DNA of 64,000 nt, taken from contig NZ_CP151802.1 in the NCBI RefSeq assembly GCF_038446665.1, positions 3,782,001 through 3,846,000 of the forward strand, written 5' to 3'. This document shows, piece by piece, positions 1 to 8,842 of the stretch; the stretch's first letter is position 1, and each line of letters opens with the position of its first letter. Origin of the DNA: Lysobacter sp. FW306-1B-D06B. Lineage in GTDB: Bacteria; Pseudomonadota; Gammaproteobacteria; Xanthomonadales; Xanthomonadaceae. The position numbers and the translations under genes are program-made. Below the pieces are notes generated by a model. It did not search any database and was not told the origin of the DNA. It was given only the letters and a program-made list of their open reading frames with translations.

Positions 1-946
1 CGACCTTCGGCATGCCGGCGAAGGGGAACATGAAGCCCGACAGCAGGATCGACGGCAGGAACACGAAGAACGTCATTTGCATCGCCTGGAACTGCGATTG
101 CGCCTTCGTCGAGATCAACAGCCCCAGCGCGAGGTTGGCCAGGATGAGCAGCACGCCGGCCAGGTAGATATCGAGCAGGCTGCCGCGGATGGGCACGTCG
201 AACAGCCACACGCCCAGCACCAGGATTACGGTGGTCTGGATCAGGCCGATGCCCGCGTAAGGCAGCACCTTGCCGATCATCAGCTCGCTGCTGGTCAGGG
301 GCGTGGCGATCAGCAGTTCCATGTTGCCGCGTTCGCGCTCGCGCACGATGGCCACGCCGGTGAACAGCACCATCGTCATCGTCAGGATCACGCCGATCAG
401 GCCCGGCACGATATTGATCGCCGAGACGCGCTGCGGGTTGTAGAAGGCGACGACGCTGATCTGGCCCGCGCCCACCTGCCCCGTGCCGCCGACGGCCCGC
501 GAGGTGTTCACGATCGGCTGCGTCTGCAACGGCAGTTGCGCCAGCTGCACCGCCGCGCTCTGCACGACGGTGTCGCTGCCGTCGACGAGCACCTGCACGG
601 CTTCGCGGCCCTCGAAGCGACGGCGCTCGAAATCGTGCGGGATCACCACGCCCATGCTGATCTTGCCGCGACGCAGGTCCTCCATCAGTTCCTGCGGTGA
701 GGTCGCGCTGACGGTGGGGTCGATGACGCCGGTGGCGACCATGTCCATCACCAGCGCGCGCGATGCGGCGGTGTTGGACTGGTCGACGATGCCCGTGGCC
801 AGCCCGCGCAGGTTGAGGTTGATCGCGTAGCCGAACAGGACCAGCTGCATCACCGGAATGCCGACAATCATCGCCAGCGTGATGCGGTCGCGGCGCATCT
901 GCCGCAACTCCTTCATGACGATGGCGAACATGCGGCGCAGGTTCAT
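1..946 (-). CDS. ABC-2 type permease (YbhS/YbhR-like), 3' end outside window
   Basis: This is the membrane subunit of an ABC exporter. I translated it directly from the complementary strand because it runs off the window edge. It begins MNLRRMFAIVMKELRQMRRD, the usual cytoplasmic start of ABC-2 permeases. A first membrane helix follows, then a roughly 150-residue periplasmic part that includes DFERRRFEGREAVQVLVDGS, then several hydrophobic helices (VPGLIGVILTMTMVLFTGVA; ELLIATPLTSSELMIGKVLP). The ATG overlaps the stop of the ATPase gene as ATGA, so the two are translationally coupled. With the upstream adaptor and repressor it matches the E. coli cecR-ybhG-ybhF-ybhS layout. The substrate is unknown; in that family drugs such as chloramphenicol or cefoperazone, or cations, have been suggested. 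The C-terminus is missing. Confidence 0.88.
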   Translation of the reverse strand, partial: MNLRRMFAIVMKELRQMRRDRITLAMIVGIPVMQLVLFGYAINLNLRGLATGIVDQSNTAASRALVMDMVATGVIDPTVSATSPQELMEDLRRGKISMGVVIPHDFERRRFEGREAVQVLVDGSDTVVQSAAVQLAQLPLQTQPIVNTSRAVGGTGQVGAGQISVVAFYNPQRVSAINIVPGLIGVILTMTMVLFTGVAIVRERERGNMELLIATPLTSSELMIGKVLPYAGIGLIQTTVILVLGVWLFDVPIRGSLLDIYLAGVLLILANLALGLLISTKAQSQFQAMQMTFFVFLPSILLSGFMFPFAGMPKV

Positions 947-1902
947 GCGGCCTTCTCTTTCGCTTCGTCGTCGCGTCCGCGCGTGGAGGAGACGAATACG
1001 TCCTCCAGGTTCGGATGCGACGGGGCGACCTCGGCGTCGAGTCCTGCGTCGGACAGGGCCTTGCGCACGCGCCCGGCCGCATCGCCATTGCTCTGGTTGA
1101 GCACGCGCAGCGTGTTGCCGATCTGCGCGACGCTGAGCACGCCCGGCACGTTCACCAGCAGCTGCTGCGCCCGGCGCGGCTGCTGCGCCAGCACTTCCAG
1201 CGTGCGGCCGGTAAGCGCCTGGGTGAGTTCGTCCGGCGTGCCATCCGCAACGAGGACGCCACGATCGAGAATGGCGATGCGATGGCAGCGCTCGGCCTCG
1301 TCCATGTAATGCGTGGAAACCAGGATGGTGGTGCCGGCATCGGCCAGGTCGAAGAGCTTCTCCCAGAAGTCGCGGCGCGATTCGGGATCCACCGCGCTCG
1401 TCGGCTCGTCGAGGAAGAGCAGTTCGGGTTTCTGGATCACCGCGCCGGCCAGCGCCAGGCGCTGCTTCTGGCCACCGCTCATGGTGCCGGCCAGCTGCTT
1501 CTGCCGGTCGGCGAAGTGGTAGTGCTCGATCAGTTCGTCGATGCGTCTGGCGGCCTCGGCTCGCGGAATATCCTGCACGGCGGCGAGGAACTCCAGGTTC
1601 TCGCGCACCGTGAGGTCATCGAACAGCGAGAACTTCTGCGTCATGTAGCCGATGCGACGGCGCAGTTCCTCGGCCTGTTCGGGAATGCGCAACCCGAGCA
1701 CTTCCACCTCGCCTTCCGTCGGCGTCAGCAGGCCGCAGAGCATGCGGATGGTGGTGGTCTTGCCCGAACCGTTGGGGCCGAGGAAGCCGTACACGTTCGC
1801 GCGCGGGACGCTCAGGTCCACGTGGTTGACCGCGACGAGTTGGCCGAAGCGCTTGGTGAGGCCGCGCGCCTGGATGGCGAGCTCGCCGGACGGGGCGTTC
1901 AC
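943..1902 (-). CDS. ABC transporter ATPase of a YbhF-like exporter
   Basis: A 319-residue cytoplasmic ATPase that powers the exporter. The Walker A motif GPNGSGKTT is at about residues 42-50, the signature MSGGQKQR at 141-148, Walker B LLFLDE at 161-166, and the H-loop histidine in STHYMD near 198. It has one nucleotide-binding domain, whereas E. coli YbhF carries two in about 578 residues, so a working pump would need a homodimer. The start overlaps the end of the adaptor gene by 4 nt and its own stop overlaps the permease start, which gives a tight operon. The C-terminal 80 residues resemble the accessory tail seen on drug-export ATPases of this group. Confidence 0.92.
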   Translation of the reverse strand: MNAPSGELAIQARGLTKRFGQLVAVNHVDLSVPRANVYGFLGPNGSGKTTTIRMLCGLLTPTEGEVEVLGLRIPEQAEELRRRIGYMTQKFSLFDDLTVRENLEFLAAVQDIPRAEAARRIDELIEHYHFADRQKQLAGTMSGGQKQRLALAGAVIQKPELLFLDEPTSAVDPESRRDFWEKLFDLADAGTTILVSTHYMDEAERCHRIAILDRGVLVADGTPDELTQALTGRTLEVLAQQPRRAQQLLVNVPGVLSVAQIGNTLRVLNQSNGDAAGRVRKALSDAGLDAEVAPSHPNLEDVFVSSTRGRDDEAKEKAA

Positions 1903-2861
1903 TGCGCGAACTCCACGCGCACCGGCAGGCCGGCGGGCAGTTCTTCGTGCGCCTGCGTGATCTCCACCTCGGCCAGGTAGCTCAAGCGCGCCGCGTCTTC
2001 GCCGATGAGCGCGTAGTACGGCGTGAAGCTGGGCTCGCTGCGGATCATGCGCACGCGGCCTTGCAGCGGGCCGTCGCGGCCATCGAGGAACACGCGTGCG
2101 GCCTGCCCGACCTTGACGTTGGCGCGGATCGGTTCGGGCACGTAGACGCGGGCGTAAGGGCGCTCGCCCACGAGCATCACCGCCAGCGGCGCGCCGACCG
2201 GGGCTTCGTCGCCCAGACGGTACGGCAGGCTGTCGACGACGCCTTCGCGCGGCGCGACCAGGTCGAGCTTGCTCAAGGTCACCGCCTGCGTGGCGGCCTG
2301 CGCCGTCGCGGCGGCGACGGCGGAACGGCCCTGCTGGATCTGTTCGATGCGCGTGCCGCGTTCCAGTTCTTCCAGCGCGGCCTGCGCGGCGTGCACCTGC
2401 GCCTGCGCGTTGCCGGCGGCGGCGCGGGCGCGGTCGACGTCGGAGGCGGCGACGAGTTGCTGGCGACCAAGCGGTTGCAGGCGCGCGTAGTACGCGCGCG
2501 CATCGACGGCTTCGGCCTGCGCCGCGGCGAGGTTGGCACGTGCCTGTGCGATGTCCTCGCTGCGCGGACCGTGTTCGAGTTCCTGCAGCACTTCACCGGC
2601 CTGCTGCGCCTGCGCCTGCAAGGCCTGCAACTGCGATTGCGTGCGTGTGACTTCCAGTTGCAGCAGGCGCGTGCCGGCCTTGACGCGCTCGCCTTCGCGC
2701 ACGTCGATGCGGACGATCTTTTCGGCCGCCGGCGCGGGCAGCGCGATCCGGTCCCATTCCAGCGTGCCCAGCGCCTGCTTCGTGTCGTCGCGGCACGCGG
2801 AGAGGGCGAGCGTCATCGCGAGCATCAGCAGCGCGTGCGTCGTCTTGCGGTTCGTGTTCAT
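1899..2861 (-). CDS. HlyD/YbhG-type periplasmic adaptor lipoprotein
   Basis: A 320-residue membrane-fusion protein that links the inner-membrane ABC pump to the outer membrane. The chosen start gives MNTNRKTTHALLMLAMTLAL followed by SAC, a lipobox, so the mature protein is predicted to be lipid-anchored. A lipoyl/barrel half (RIDVREGERVKAGTRLLQLE) is followed by a long Ala/Gln/Glu-rich coiled-coil hairpin at about residues 60-180, the second lipoyl half and a beta-barrel. A longer upstream in-frame start exists but would bury the signal peptide and run into the repressor gene. The ATG lies 4 nt beyond the repressor stop codon. It is the first transport gene of the operon. Confidence 0.88.
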   Translation of the reverse strand: MNTNRKTTHALLMLAMTLALSACRDDTKQALGTLEWDRIALPAPAAEKIVRIDVREGERVKAGTRLLQLEVTRTQSQLQALQAQAQQAGEVLQELEHGPRSEDIAQARANLAAAQAEAVDARAYYARLQPLGRQQLVAASDVDRARAAAGNAQAQVHAAQAALEELERGTRIEQIQQGRSAVAAATAQAATQAVTLSKLDLVAPREGVVDSLPYRLGDEAPVGAPLAVMLVGERPYARVYVPEPIRANVKVGQAARVFLDGRDGPLQGRVRMIRSEPSFTPYYALIGEDAARLSYLAEVEITQAHEELPAGLPVRVEFAQ

Positions 2862-2865
2862 GCGA

Positions 2866-3546
2866 TCAACCCACACCCAGTCCACGGTCCAGCAACGCCA
2901 GCGTGTGCCGGCGCAGCGCGTCGAAATCCAGATCGTCCGCCTGCAGCAGGCGGCGCCAGATCGGCGCACCGGCGGCGGGGAACAGCGTCAGTCCGACCAG
3001 CGACACCATCAGCAGGCGCGGGTCGAGGTCTTCATTGAGTTCGCCGCGCGCCTGCGCCTGGGCGAAGCGTGCGGCCATCATCCGCGGCAGCTGCGGGCCG
3101 ATGCGGTCGAACAGCACGTCGCGCAGCGCGCCGCCTTCGCACAGCACCTCGCGCACCCACAGCGACGGCAGCCACGGATGCGCCGCCACCACGCGCCCCA
3201 CGCCCAGCACGAAAGCGGCCACAAGCGCGGCGACGTCGTCGCCCGCGGCCATGATCGGCTCGCGCAGTTGCTGGAAGGCCGGCAGCACGCGCTCGGAGAT
3301 CACCGCCTCCTGCAGCTGCGCCTTGTCGCCGAAGTAGTAATGCAGCAGCGCCGGGGTGACGCCGGCCTCGACGGCGATGCCGCGCAGGGACGTCGCGGCG
3401 ATGCCTTCGCGGACGAAGCAGGCAATGGCGGCATCGAGCAGGCGCTCGCGCAGGTCGGGGCCATCGGCGCCCGGACGCCCGGGAGAGCGCCGGCCGGCGC
3501 CGGCGGGACGGCCCTTGCGGGCCTTGGGGGAGGTCTCGGCGTTCAT
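2866..3546 (-). CDS. cecR: TetR-family repressor, CecR-like
   Basis: A 226-residue TetR-type regulator at the head of the exporter operon. After a basic Ala/Gly/Arg-rich N-terminal tail of about 28 residues comes the helix-turn-helix domain LRERLLDAAIACFVREGIAA, with recognition helix region VTPALLHYYFGDKAQLQEAV. The remaining 150 residues form the all-helical ligand-binding domain typical of the CecR (YbiH) group. It is co-directional with, and just upstream of, the adaptor, ATPase and permease genes, so autoregulation of the whole operon is likely. An AT-rich inverted repeat directly upstream of the ATG is a plausible operator. The identification rests on the family fold plus operon order. 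Confidence 0.85.
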   Translation of the reverse strand: MNAETSPKARKGRPAGAGRRSPGRPGADGPDLRERLLDAAIACFVREGIAATSLRGIAVEAGVTPALLHYYFGDKAQLQEAVISERVLPAFQQLREPIMAAGDDVAALVAAFVLGVGRVVAAHPWLPSLWVREVLCEGGALRDVLFDRIGPQLPRMMAARFAQAQARGELNEDLDPRLLMVSLVGLTLFPAAGAPIWRRLLQADDLDFDALRRHTLALLDRGLGVG

Positions 3547-3554
3547 GAGCGCAT

Positions 3555-3575
3555 ATTTAATTATGTGATTAATTA
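3555..3575. promoter_or_regulatory. Candidate CecR operator
   Basis: An AT-rich inverted repeat with arms TTAAT (3557-3561) and ATTAA (3568-3572) and a 6-nt spacer. It sits about 10 nt upstream of the repressor start codon in otherwise GC-rich DNA. TetR-family repressors commonly bind such palindromes over their own promoter. The role is inferred from position and symmetry. Confidence 0.5.
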
Positions 3576-3680
3576 GATCGCAAGCCCGGCCCGACGAACG
3601 GTCATAACGTGTCGGTCATGGCATGCCGGCCCGGCCTGCCTGGTCTATGGTTGGAGCCGGTCCCCATCGCCGCCTCCGCC

Positions 3681-3917
3681 ATGGTCCACTCCGCCGCACC
3701 CACCCTCCTCCACCGTTGCGCCCTGGGCCTGTGGTTCCTCGGATTGGGGGCGCTGGGTCTGGTGCGCTGGTGGATGCGCTACGCGCGCGACGCCCGCATC
3801 TGGTCCGACGCGGTGATGCACGTCTGGTTGTGGGGCTCGTTGCTGATCATGGTGATCGGCGCGCTGTGGATCGCGGGCGTGTTCGGCACGCAATGGCGCA
3901 AGCGCGACCCGCGCTGA
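3681..3917 (+). CDS. Small two-helix membrane protein, unknown
   Basis: A 78-residue reading frame beginning MVHSAAPTLLHRCALGLWFL, with two predicted membrane helices (around residues 12-28 and 45-62) and a positively charged end (WRKRDPR). A longer in-frame start at 3609 is possible but adds a proline/cysteine-rich stretch with no obvious role. It lies on the same strand just upstream of the ybeZ-type gene. I do not recognise the family. The hydrophobic pattern and the fit between neighbouring genes support it being real, but it could be a chance frame. Confidence 0.45.
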   Translation: MVHSAAPTLLHRCALGLWFLGLGALGLVRWWMRYARDARIWSDAVMHVWLWGSLLIMVIGALWIAGVFGTQWRKRDPR

Positions 3918-4008
3918 CGTCCCTTTGCGAAATGGCACCCACGGGCGCAAGCTTGTGTGCCCCCGGCGCGCACGGCGCGCATCCCCGCACACGGAAGACC
4001 GTCCGTCG

Positions 4009-4992
4009 ATGTCACGAACCACGTCCGAATTCGTCCTGGAGCCGGCCGAAACCGAGCGCCTGGCCAACCTCAGCGGTCCCTTCGACGGCCACCTGCGCAT
4101 GATCGAACTGCGCCTGGGCGTGGAGATCGCCAACCGCGGCAACATCTTCCGCATCGTCGGCCCGCAGGATGCGGTGGGCAAGGCGGAAAGGCTGCTGCGC
4201 GACCTGTGGCGCGACGCTGCCGAAGAAACGCTCACCGAGCCTGCGATCCACCTGCGCCTGACCGAGATCGACGCCGACACCGTCGCCAACGACGACGTCG
4301 AGCCGCAGGAAGTCGCGATCCGCGTCAAGCGCGGCACCATCCGCGGCCGCGGTGCGAACCAGGCCAAGTACCTGCACGCCATCGCCACGCACGACATCAA
4401 CTTCGGCATCGGCCCGGCGGGCACCGGCAAGACGTTCCTGGCCGTCGCCAGCGCCGTGGAGGCGCTGAACGAAGCGCGCGTGCAGCGCTTGATCCTGGTG
4501 CGTCCGGCGGTCGAGGCCGGCGAGAAGCTGGGCTTCCTTCCGGGCGACCTCACGCAGAAGGTCGACCCCTACCTGCGCCCGCTCTACGACGCGCTGTACG
4601 AAATGCTGGGCGTGGAGAAGGTGGTCAAGCTGCTGGAGAAGAACGTCATCGAGATCGCGCCGCTGGCGTACATGCGCGGACGCACGCTTAACGACGCGTA
4701 TGTGATCCTCGACGAAGCGCAGAACACCACGATCGAGCAGATGAAGATGTTCCTGACCCGCATCGGCTACGGCAGCACCGCCGTCGTCACCGGGGACCTG
4801 ACCCAGATCGATCTCCCCAAGCACCAGAAGTCCGGCCTCAAGGACGCGCTGGACGTGCTGCGCAACGTCAACGGCATCAGCTTCACCTTCTTCGAATCGC
4901 GCGACGTGGTGCGCCATCCGCTGGTGGCGCGCATCGTCAACGCCTATGACGCCCGCGACGCGCAGGACGCGGCCAGCGGCCCCTCCGCCTGA
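4009..4992 (+). CDS. ybeZ: PhoH-like ATPase YbeZ
   Basis: A 327-residue cytoplasmic PhoH-family ATPase. An N-terminal KH-like region (residues 1-80) precedes the P-loop domain, with Walker A GPAGTGKT at 135-142 and Walker B VILDEAQN at 232-239. The start at 4009 ([12 protein letters not shown]) was chosen over an upstream in-frame codon because the extra 28 residues are basic and unlike the family. The next gene is ybeY, 11 nt downstream, and then corC: the conserved ybeZ-ybeY-ybeX order. YbeZ is thought to work with YbeY in rRNA processing and ribosome quality control. Confidence 0.93.
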   Translation: MSRTTSEFVLEPAETERLANLSGPFDGHLRMIELRLGVEIANRGNIFRIVGPQDAVGKAERLLRDLWRDAAEETLTEPAIHLRLTEIDADTVANDDVEPQEVAIRVKRGTIRGRGANQAKYLHAIATHDINFGIGPAGTGKTFLAVASAVEALNEARVQRLILVRPAVEAGEKLGFLPGDLTQKVDPYLRPLYDALYEMLGVEKVVKLLEKNVIEIAPLAYMRGRTLNDAYVILDEAQNTTIEQMKMFLTRIGYGSTAVVTGDLTQIDLPKHQKSGLKDALDVLRNVNGISFTFFESRDVVRHPLVARIVNAYDARDAQDAASGPSA

Positions 4993-5003
4993 GCCTGGAT
5001 GCC

Positions 5004-5483
5004 ATGACAAAGGGCCCGATCCGTCTCGACGTCGTCATCAACTATGCGGTCCCGCGCACGGGCGTGCCGGCGGCCGTGAGCTTCCGCCGCTGGGTGGCCG
5101 CTGCGCTGGAGAGCCGCATCCGCGAGGCCGATCTCGCCATCCGCATCGTCGGCACCAAGGAAGGCCGCGCGCTCAACCACCATTACCGTGGCAAGGATTA
5201 CGCGACCAACGTGCTCAGCTTCCCCGCCGAGCTGCCCGAAGGCCTGCCCGAGGGCGTGAAGATGCCGCTGCTGGGCGACCTGGTGATCTGCGCGCCCGTC
5301 GTCGCACGCGAGGCGAAGGAGCAGAAGAAGGCGCTCGCCGCCCACTACGCCCACCTCACCGTTCACGGCGTACTGCACCTGCTGGGGTGGGATCACGAGG
5401 ACGAGAAGGAAGCGGTGTGCATGGAGCAGCTGGAGCGCGAGATCCTGGCCTCGCTGGGGATCGAGGATCCCTACGGGGACTGA
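5004..5483 (+). CDS. ybeY: Endoribonuclease YbeY
   Basis: A 159-residue metal-dependent endoribonuclease acting in 16S rRNA 3' maturation and in 70S ribosome quality control. The zinc site is intact: [12 protein letters not shown], with His121, His125 and His131 in the H-x3-H-x5-H arrangement. The conserved NVLSFP segment lies at about 69-74 and LLGDLVIC at about 89-96. Length matches the family (150-160 residues). It follows ybeZ closely on the same strand, so the two are probably cotranscribed. The start at 5004 gives a typical N-terminus. Confidence 0.95.
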   Translation: MTKGPIRLDVVINYAVPRTGVPAAVSFRRWVAAALESRIREADLAIRIVGTKEGRALNHHYRGKDYATNVLSFPAELPEGLPEGVKMPLLGDLVICAPVVAREAKEQKKALAAHYAHLTVHGVLHLLGWDHEDEKEAVCMEQLEREILASLGIEDPYGD

Positions 5484-5585
5484 GTCGGCGCTCGCGGCCC
5501 TGTCCGGGCCCGCCAAGCGCCCGTCATTCATCCGCGCTAGACTGGGACCGACGTCCCTTCCCCCCGGGGCGCCTGACAGATCGCA

Positions 5586-6482
5586 ATGTCCGAGGACGAC
5601 AGTAGTAGCTTCCATACGCCCGAGATCCAGGAAAGACGCTCAGACCGGCGTGGGCACGACAAGCCGCGCTCCTGGCTCGAACGCATAAGCTCGGCGCTTT
5701 CCGGCGAACCCACGAACCGTGAGGACCTGGTCGAACTCCTGCGCGATGCGCAGGCCGACGGTCTGATCGCCGCCGACACGCTGCGGATGATGGAAGGCGC
5801 CATCGCGGTGTCCGACCTGACCGTGGGCGACGTGATGATCCCGCGCTCGCAGATGGTCTCGCTGCCGGCGGACGCCAAGTTCCTGGACCTGATGAAGCAG
5901 GTGGTCGAGTCCGGCCACTCGCGCTTCCCGGTGCATGGCGAGGACAAGGACGAGATCCTGGGCGTGCTGCTGGCCAAGGACCTGCTGCGCGGCGTGGTCG
6001 CCGACTACGGCCCCGGCAACATCCACGAGCTGCTGCGCCCGGCAGTGCTGATCCCCGAATCCAAGCGCCTGAACGTGCTGCTGCGCGAGTTCCGCCAGTC
6101 GCGCAATCACATGGCGATCGTCATCGACGAACACGGCGGCGTGGCCGGCCTGGTGACGATCGAAGACGTGCTGGAGCAGATCGTCGGCGAGATCGACGAC
6201 GAACACGACGACGCCGAAGACCCGAACGCGCTGATCGCCGCGCAGGCCGACGGCCAGTTCGTGGTCGATGCACTCACGCCGATTTCCGATTTCAACGAGC
6301 GCTTCGGTGCCGACTTCGATGACGACGAGTACGACACCATCGGCGGCCTGGTCACGGCCGCGATCGGCCACCTGCCCGAAGCCGGCGAGGAGCTCACGCT
6401 GGGCCGCTTCGTGTTCCGCGTCTCCGGCGCCGACGCGCGCCGCGTGCACGCCTTCCATGTCGGGGTGCTGGGTGACGCGTAA
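5586..6482 (+). CDS. corC: CorC/YbeX CBS-domain protein
   Basis: A 298-residue soluble protein of the HlyC/CorC group. After a polar tail of about 30 residues come helices (ISSALSGEPTNREDLVELLR), two CBS domains (from VGDVMIPRSQMVSLP to about residue 200, including GVAGLVTIEDVLEQIVGEI) and the C-terminal transporter-associated CorC domain. CBS pairs bind adenine nucleotides. The family is linked to magnesium/cobalt handling and, with YbeY/YbeZ, to ribosome function. It lies 102 nt after ybeY on the same strand. Its last 11 nt overlap the GTG start of the next gene. Confidence 0.92.
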   Translation: MSEDDSSSFHTPEIQERRSDRRGHDKPRSWLERISSALSGEPTNREDLVELLRDAQADGLIAADTLRMMEGAIAVSDLTVGDVMIPRSQMVSLPADAKFLDLMKQVVESGHSRFPVHGEDKDEILGVLLAKDLLRGVVADYGPGNIHELLRPAVLIPESKRLNVLLREFRQSRNHMAIVIDEHGGVAGLVTIEDVLEQIVGEIDDEHDDAEDPNALIAAQADGQFVVDALTPISDFNERFGADFDDDEYDTIGGLVTAAIGHLPEAGEELTLGRFVFRVSGADARRVHAFHVGVLGDA

Positions 6483-7659
6483 GCACGGCGCGCCGCGTCG
6501 CCTGTTCGCGCTGATCGTCCTGCTGCTGGCGTTCCTCGCCGTTCCCGCGTTCGCCTCCACGCCGCGCATCGGCGTGGTCACGATGCAGCCGGGCGAGATC
6601 TTCTTCGAGCGCTTCGGCCACAACGCGATCGTCGTGGTCGATCCCGAGTCGGGCCAGGCGATCTCCTACAACTACGGCTTCTTCGATCCCAGCGAGCCGG
6701 ACTTCGTCAGCCGCTTCGTCAAGGGCGACATGCGCTACCGCCTGATGGCCCTGCCCTTCGAGCAGGACCTGATGCAGTACCGCGAGGAAGGCCGCGGCGT
6801 CAGCGTGCAATGGCTGGACCTGGACGAAGCGCAGGCGCGCGCGCTGGCCGATGCGCTGGCCGAGAACGCCAAGCCCGAGAACGCGTTCTACAAGTACGAA
6901 TACTTCGACGACAACTGCTCCACGCGCGTGCGCGACATGCTCGACCGCGCGCTCGACGGCGGACTGCGCCGGCAGATCGAAGGCCGCTCGCACGGCTCCA
7001 CCGCACGCAGCGAAGCGGTGCGCCTGGCCTCGCCGGCGTGGTGGATGTGGCTGGGTTTCGACGTCGGCCTGGGGCCGTCGTCCGACCAGCCGATGCCGGT
7101 ATGGCGCGAGTCCTACGTGCCGATGCGCCTGGCCGCCGCGCTGCGCGAAGTGAAGAACACGCAAGGCCGGCCGCTGGTGCTCGAGGAACAGGAACTGCTC
7201 CCGCATCGCCTGCCGCCCGAACCGCAGGACGCCCCGGTGCGCTGGTGGCCGTGGGCGCTGGCCGGCATCGCGATCGGCATCGCACTGGCATGGCTCGGAC
7301 GCGCGCGTCCGTGCGTCGCCGCCGCGGTCGCGCTGCCGTTCTGGACGCTGGCCGGCCTGCTTGGCGCGCTGATGCTGTTCCTCTGGCTCGGCACGCAGCA
7401 CACCTACGGCTGGGCCAACGCCAACCTGCTGCTGCTCAGCCCGCTGTGCTGGCTGCTGCTGCCCGGTGGCTGGCGCGTGCTGCGCGGACGCGATCCCGGA
7501 CGCTGGTTCCGCGGCGTGCTGGCCGTCGTCGCACTGGGCGCGGTCGCATCGCTGTTCGTGTACTGGCTGCCGGTGACCCCGCAACGCAACGTGCACTGGA
7601 TCGCGCTGCTGCTGCCGATCCACCTGGGCCTGCTGCAGGCGTTCCGCGCGCGACGCTGA
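6472..7659 (+). CDS. DUF4105 (Lnb N-terminal type) membrane protein
   Basis: A 395-residue protein with a GTG start that overlaps the corC stop. This start places a clean signal peptide at the N-terminus (VTRKHGAPRRLFALIVLLLA, cleavage near AFA-S at 28/29); the longer in-frame extension lies inside corC. The periplasmic DUF4105 domain follows, with RFGHNAIVV, YNYGFFDPSEPDF and the Cys-bearing FDDNCSTRVRDML. Four or so membrane helices make up the C-terminal 150 residues. In many gammaproteobacteria the slot after ybeX is held by the lipoprotein N-acyltransferase lnt. DUF4105 resembles the periplasmic domain of the Lnb acyltransferase, so an envelope lipoprotein or lipid role is possible but not shown. 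Confidence 0.82.
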   Translation: MTRKHGAPRRLFALIVLLLAFLAVPAFASTPRIGVVTMQPGEIFFERFGHNAIVVVDPESGQAISYNYGFFDPSEPDFVSRFVKGDMRYRLMALPFEQDLMQYREEGRGVSVQWLDLDEAQARALADALAENAKPENAFYKYEYFDDNCSTRVRDMLDRALDGGLRRQIEGRSHGSTARSEAVRLASPAWWMWLGFDVGLGPSSDQPMPVWRESYVPMRLAAALREVKNTQGRPLVLEEQELLPHRLPPEPQDAPVRWWPWALAGIAIGIALAWLGRARPCVAAAVALPFWTLAGLLGALMLFLWLGTQHTYGWANANLLLLSPLCWLLLPGGWRVLRGRDPGRWFRGVLAVVALGAVASLFVYWLPVTPQRNVHWIALLLPIHLGLLQAFRARR

Positions 7660-7698
7660 GCGCTTGCCGCGCCGGCGCGGCGGGCGCAGGATTTGCGC

Positions 7699-8727
7699 AT
7701 GAGCACGCCTGCCAAATCCCTGCCCGCCGCCGAGGCCCTTCGCCCCAATCTGCCATCCTGCGTGGTCAACTGCGCAGTGTACGAACGCGGCGGGAAACGC
7801 CGCGAGATCAGCCTGGACGAGATCAGCGAAGTCCTGGCGAAGGACGATGACAACTTCATCTGGGTCGGCCTGTACGAACCGGCCGAGGCGATCCTCGACA
7901 AGCTGCAGGAGGAATTCTGCCTGCACGACCTCGCCGTCGAGGACGCACGCAACGCGCACCAGCGACCGAAGATCGAAACCTACGGCAACTCGCTCTTCAT
8001 CGTCGTGCATACCGCGCAGAGCGTGGACACCCACATCCGCTTCGGCGAGACGCACATCTTCGTCGGCCCGCGCTACCTGGTGACGGTGCGCCACGGCGCA
8101 TCGGCCAGCTATGCGCCGGCGCGCGCGCGTTACGAACGGGATGCCGACGACCTCGCCCACGGCCCCGGCGCGGCGCTCTACACGGTGCTGGACCTGGTCG
8201 TCGACAACTTCCAGCCGATCGTCCAGGAGTTCAGCCAGGACCTCAACGAACTGGAGCAGGACATCTTCGCCGAGGAATTCCGCAGCGACACGGTGAAGCA
8301 CCTGTACGACCTCAAGCGCGAGCTCACCCGCCTGCGCATGGCGGTGTCGCCGTTGCAGGACATCCTCGGCCAGCTCTCGCGCGCGCGCACGAACCTCATC
8401 GACGAGGAAAGCCAGCTCTACTTCCGCGACGTCCTCGACCACGCCGTGCGCTTGAACGAGACCACCGACACCCTGCGTGAAATGCTGACCGCCGCGATGA
8501 GCGTGAACCTGTCGCTGGTGACGATCCACCAGGGCGAGGTCGTCAAACGCCTCGCCGGCTGGGCCGCGCTGCTGGCCGCGCCGACCCTCATCACCAGCTG
8601 GTACGGCATGAACTTCACGCACATGCCCGAGCTGGAGGGACGCTACAGCTACTGGATCCTCATCGGACTGGTCGTGGTGGCGTGCTCGGGGCTGTACGTG
8701 CTGCTCAAGCGCGCCAAGTGGCTGTAA
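7699..8727 (+). CDS. corA: Magnesium/cobalt transporter CorA
   Basis: A 342-residue CorA-type channel. A large cytoplasmic domain rich in acidic residues and long helices (KHLYDLKRELTRLRMAVSPL) is followed by two C-terminal membrane helices. The diagnostic pore motif GMN sits in SWYGMNFTHMPE at the end of the first helix. A TTG two codons upstream is an alternative start; ATG at 7699 is preferred. The gene follows the DUF4105 gene on the same strand with a 39-nt gap. Its nearness to corC is suggestive because both are linked to magnesium physiology. Confidence 0.94.
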   Translation: MSTPAKSLPAAEALRPNLPSCVVNCAVYERGGKRREISLDEISEVLAKDDDNFIWVGLYEPAEAILDKLQEEFCLHDLAVEDARNAHQRPKIETYGNSLFIVVHTAQSVDTHIRFGETHIFVGPRYLVTVRHGASASYAPARARYERDADDLAHGPGAALYTVLDLVVDNFQPIVQEFSQDLNELEQDIFAEEFRSDTVKHLYDLKRELTRLRMAVSPLQDILGQLSRARTNLIDEESQLYFRDVLDHAVRLNETTDTLREMLTAAMSVNLSLVTIHQGEVVKRLAGWAALLAAPTLITSWYGMNFTHMPELEGRYSYWILIGLVVVACSGLYVLLKRAKWL

Positions 8728-8757
8728 ACACTGGAGTTCCCTGCTTCGCTTAGACCA

Positions 8758-8773
8758 AAGTCGCAGGCGACTT
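8758..8773. promoter_or_regulatory. Short inverted repeat upstream of cstA
   Basis: AAGTCGC and GCGACTT separated by two bases form a 7-bp inverted repeat 30 nt after the corA stop and 70 nt before cstA. It has no following T-run, so a regulator site for cstA seems at least as likely as a terminator. The function is inferred only from its position. Confidence 0.3.
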
Positions 8774-8842
8774 GCCGCATTGCGCATTGACCCGGCGCCC
8801 GCGCCGGCGCGACTCTTCGGTGATCCTTCCGGAGGGGATGTC

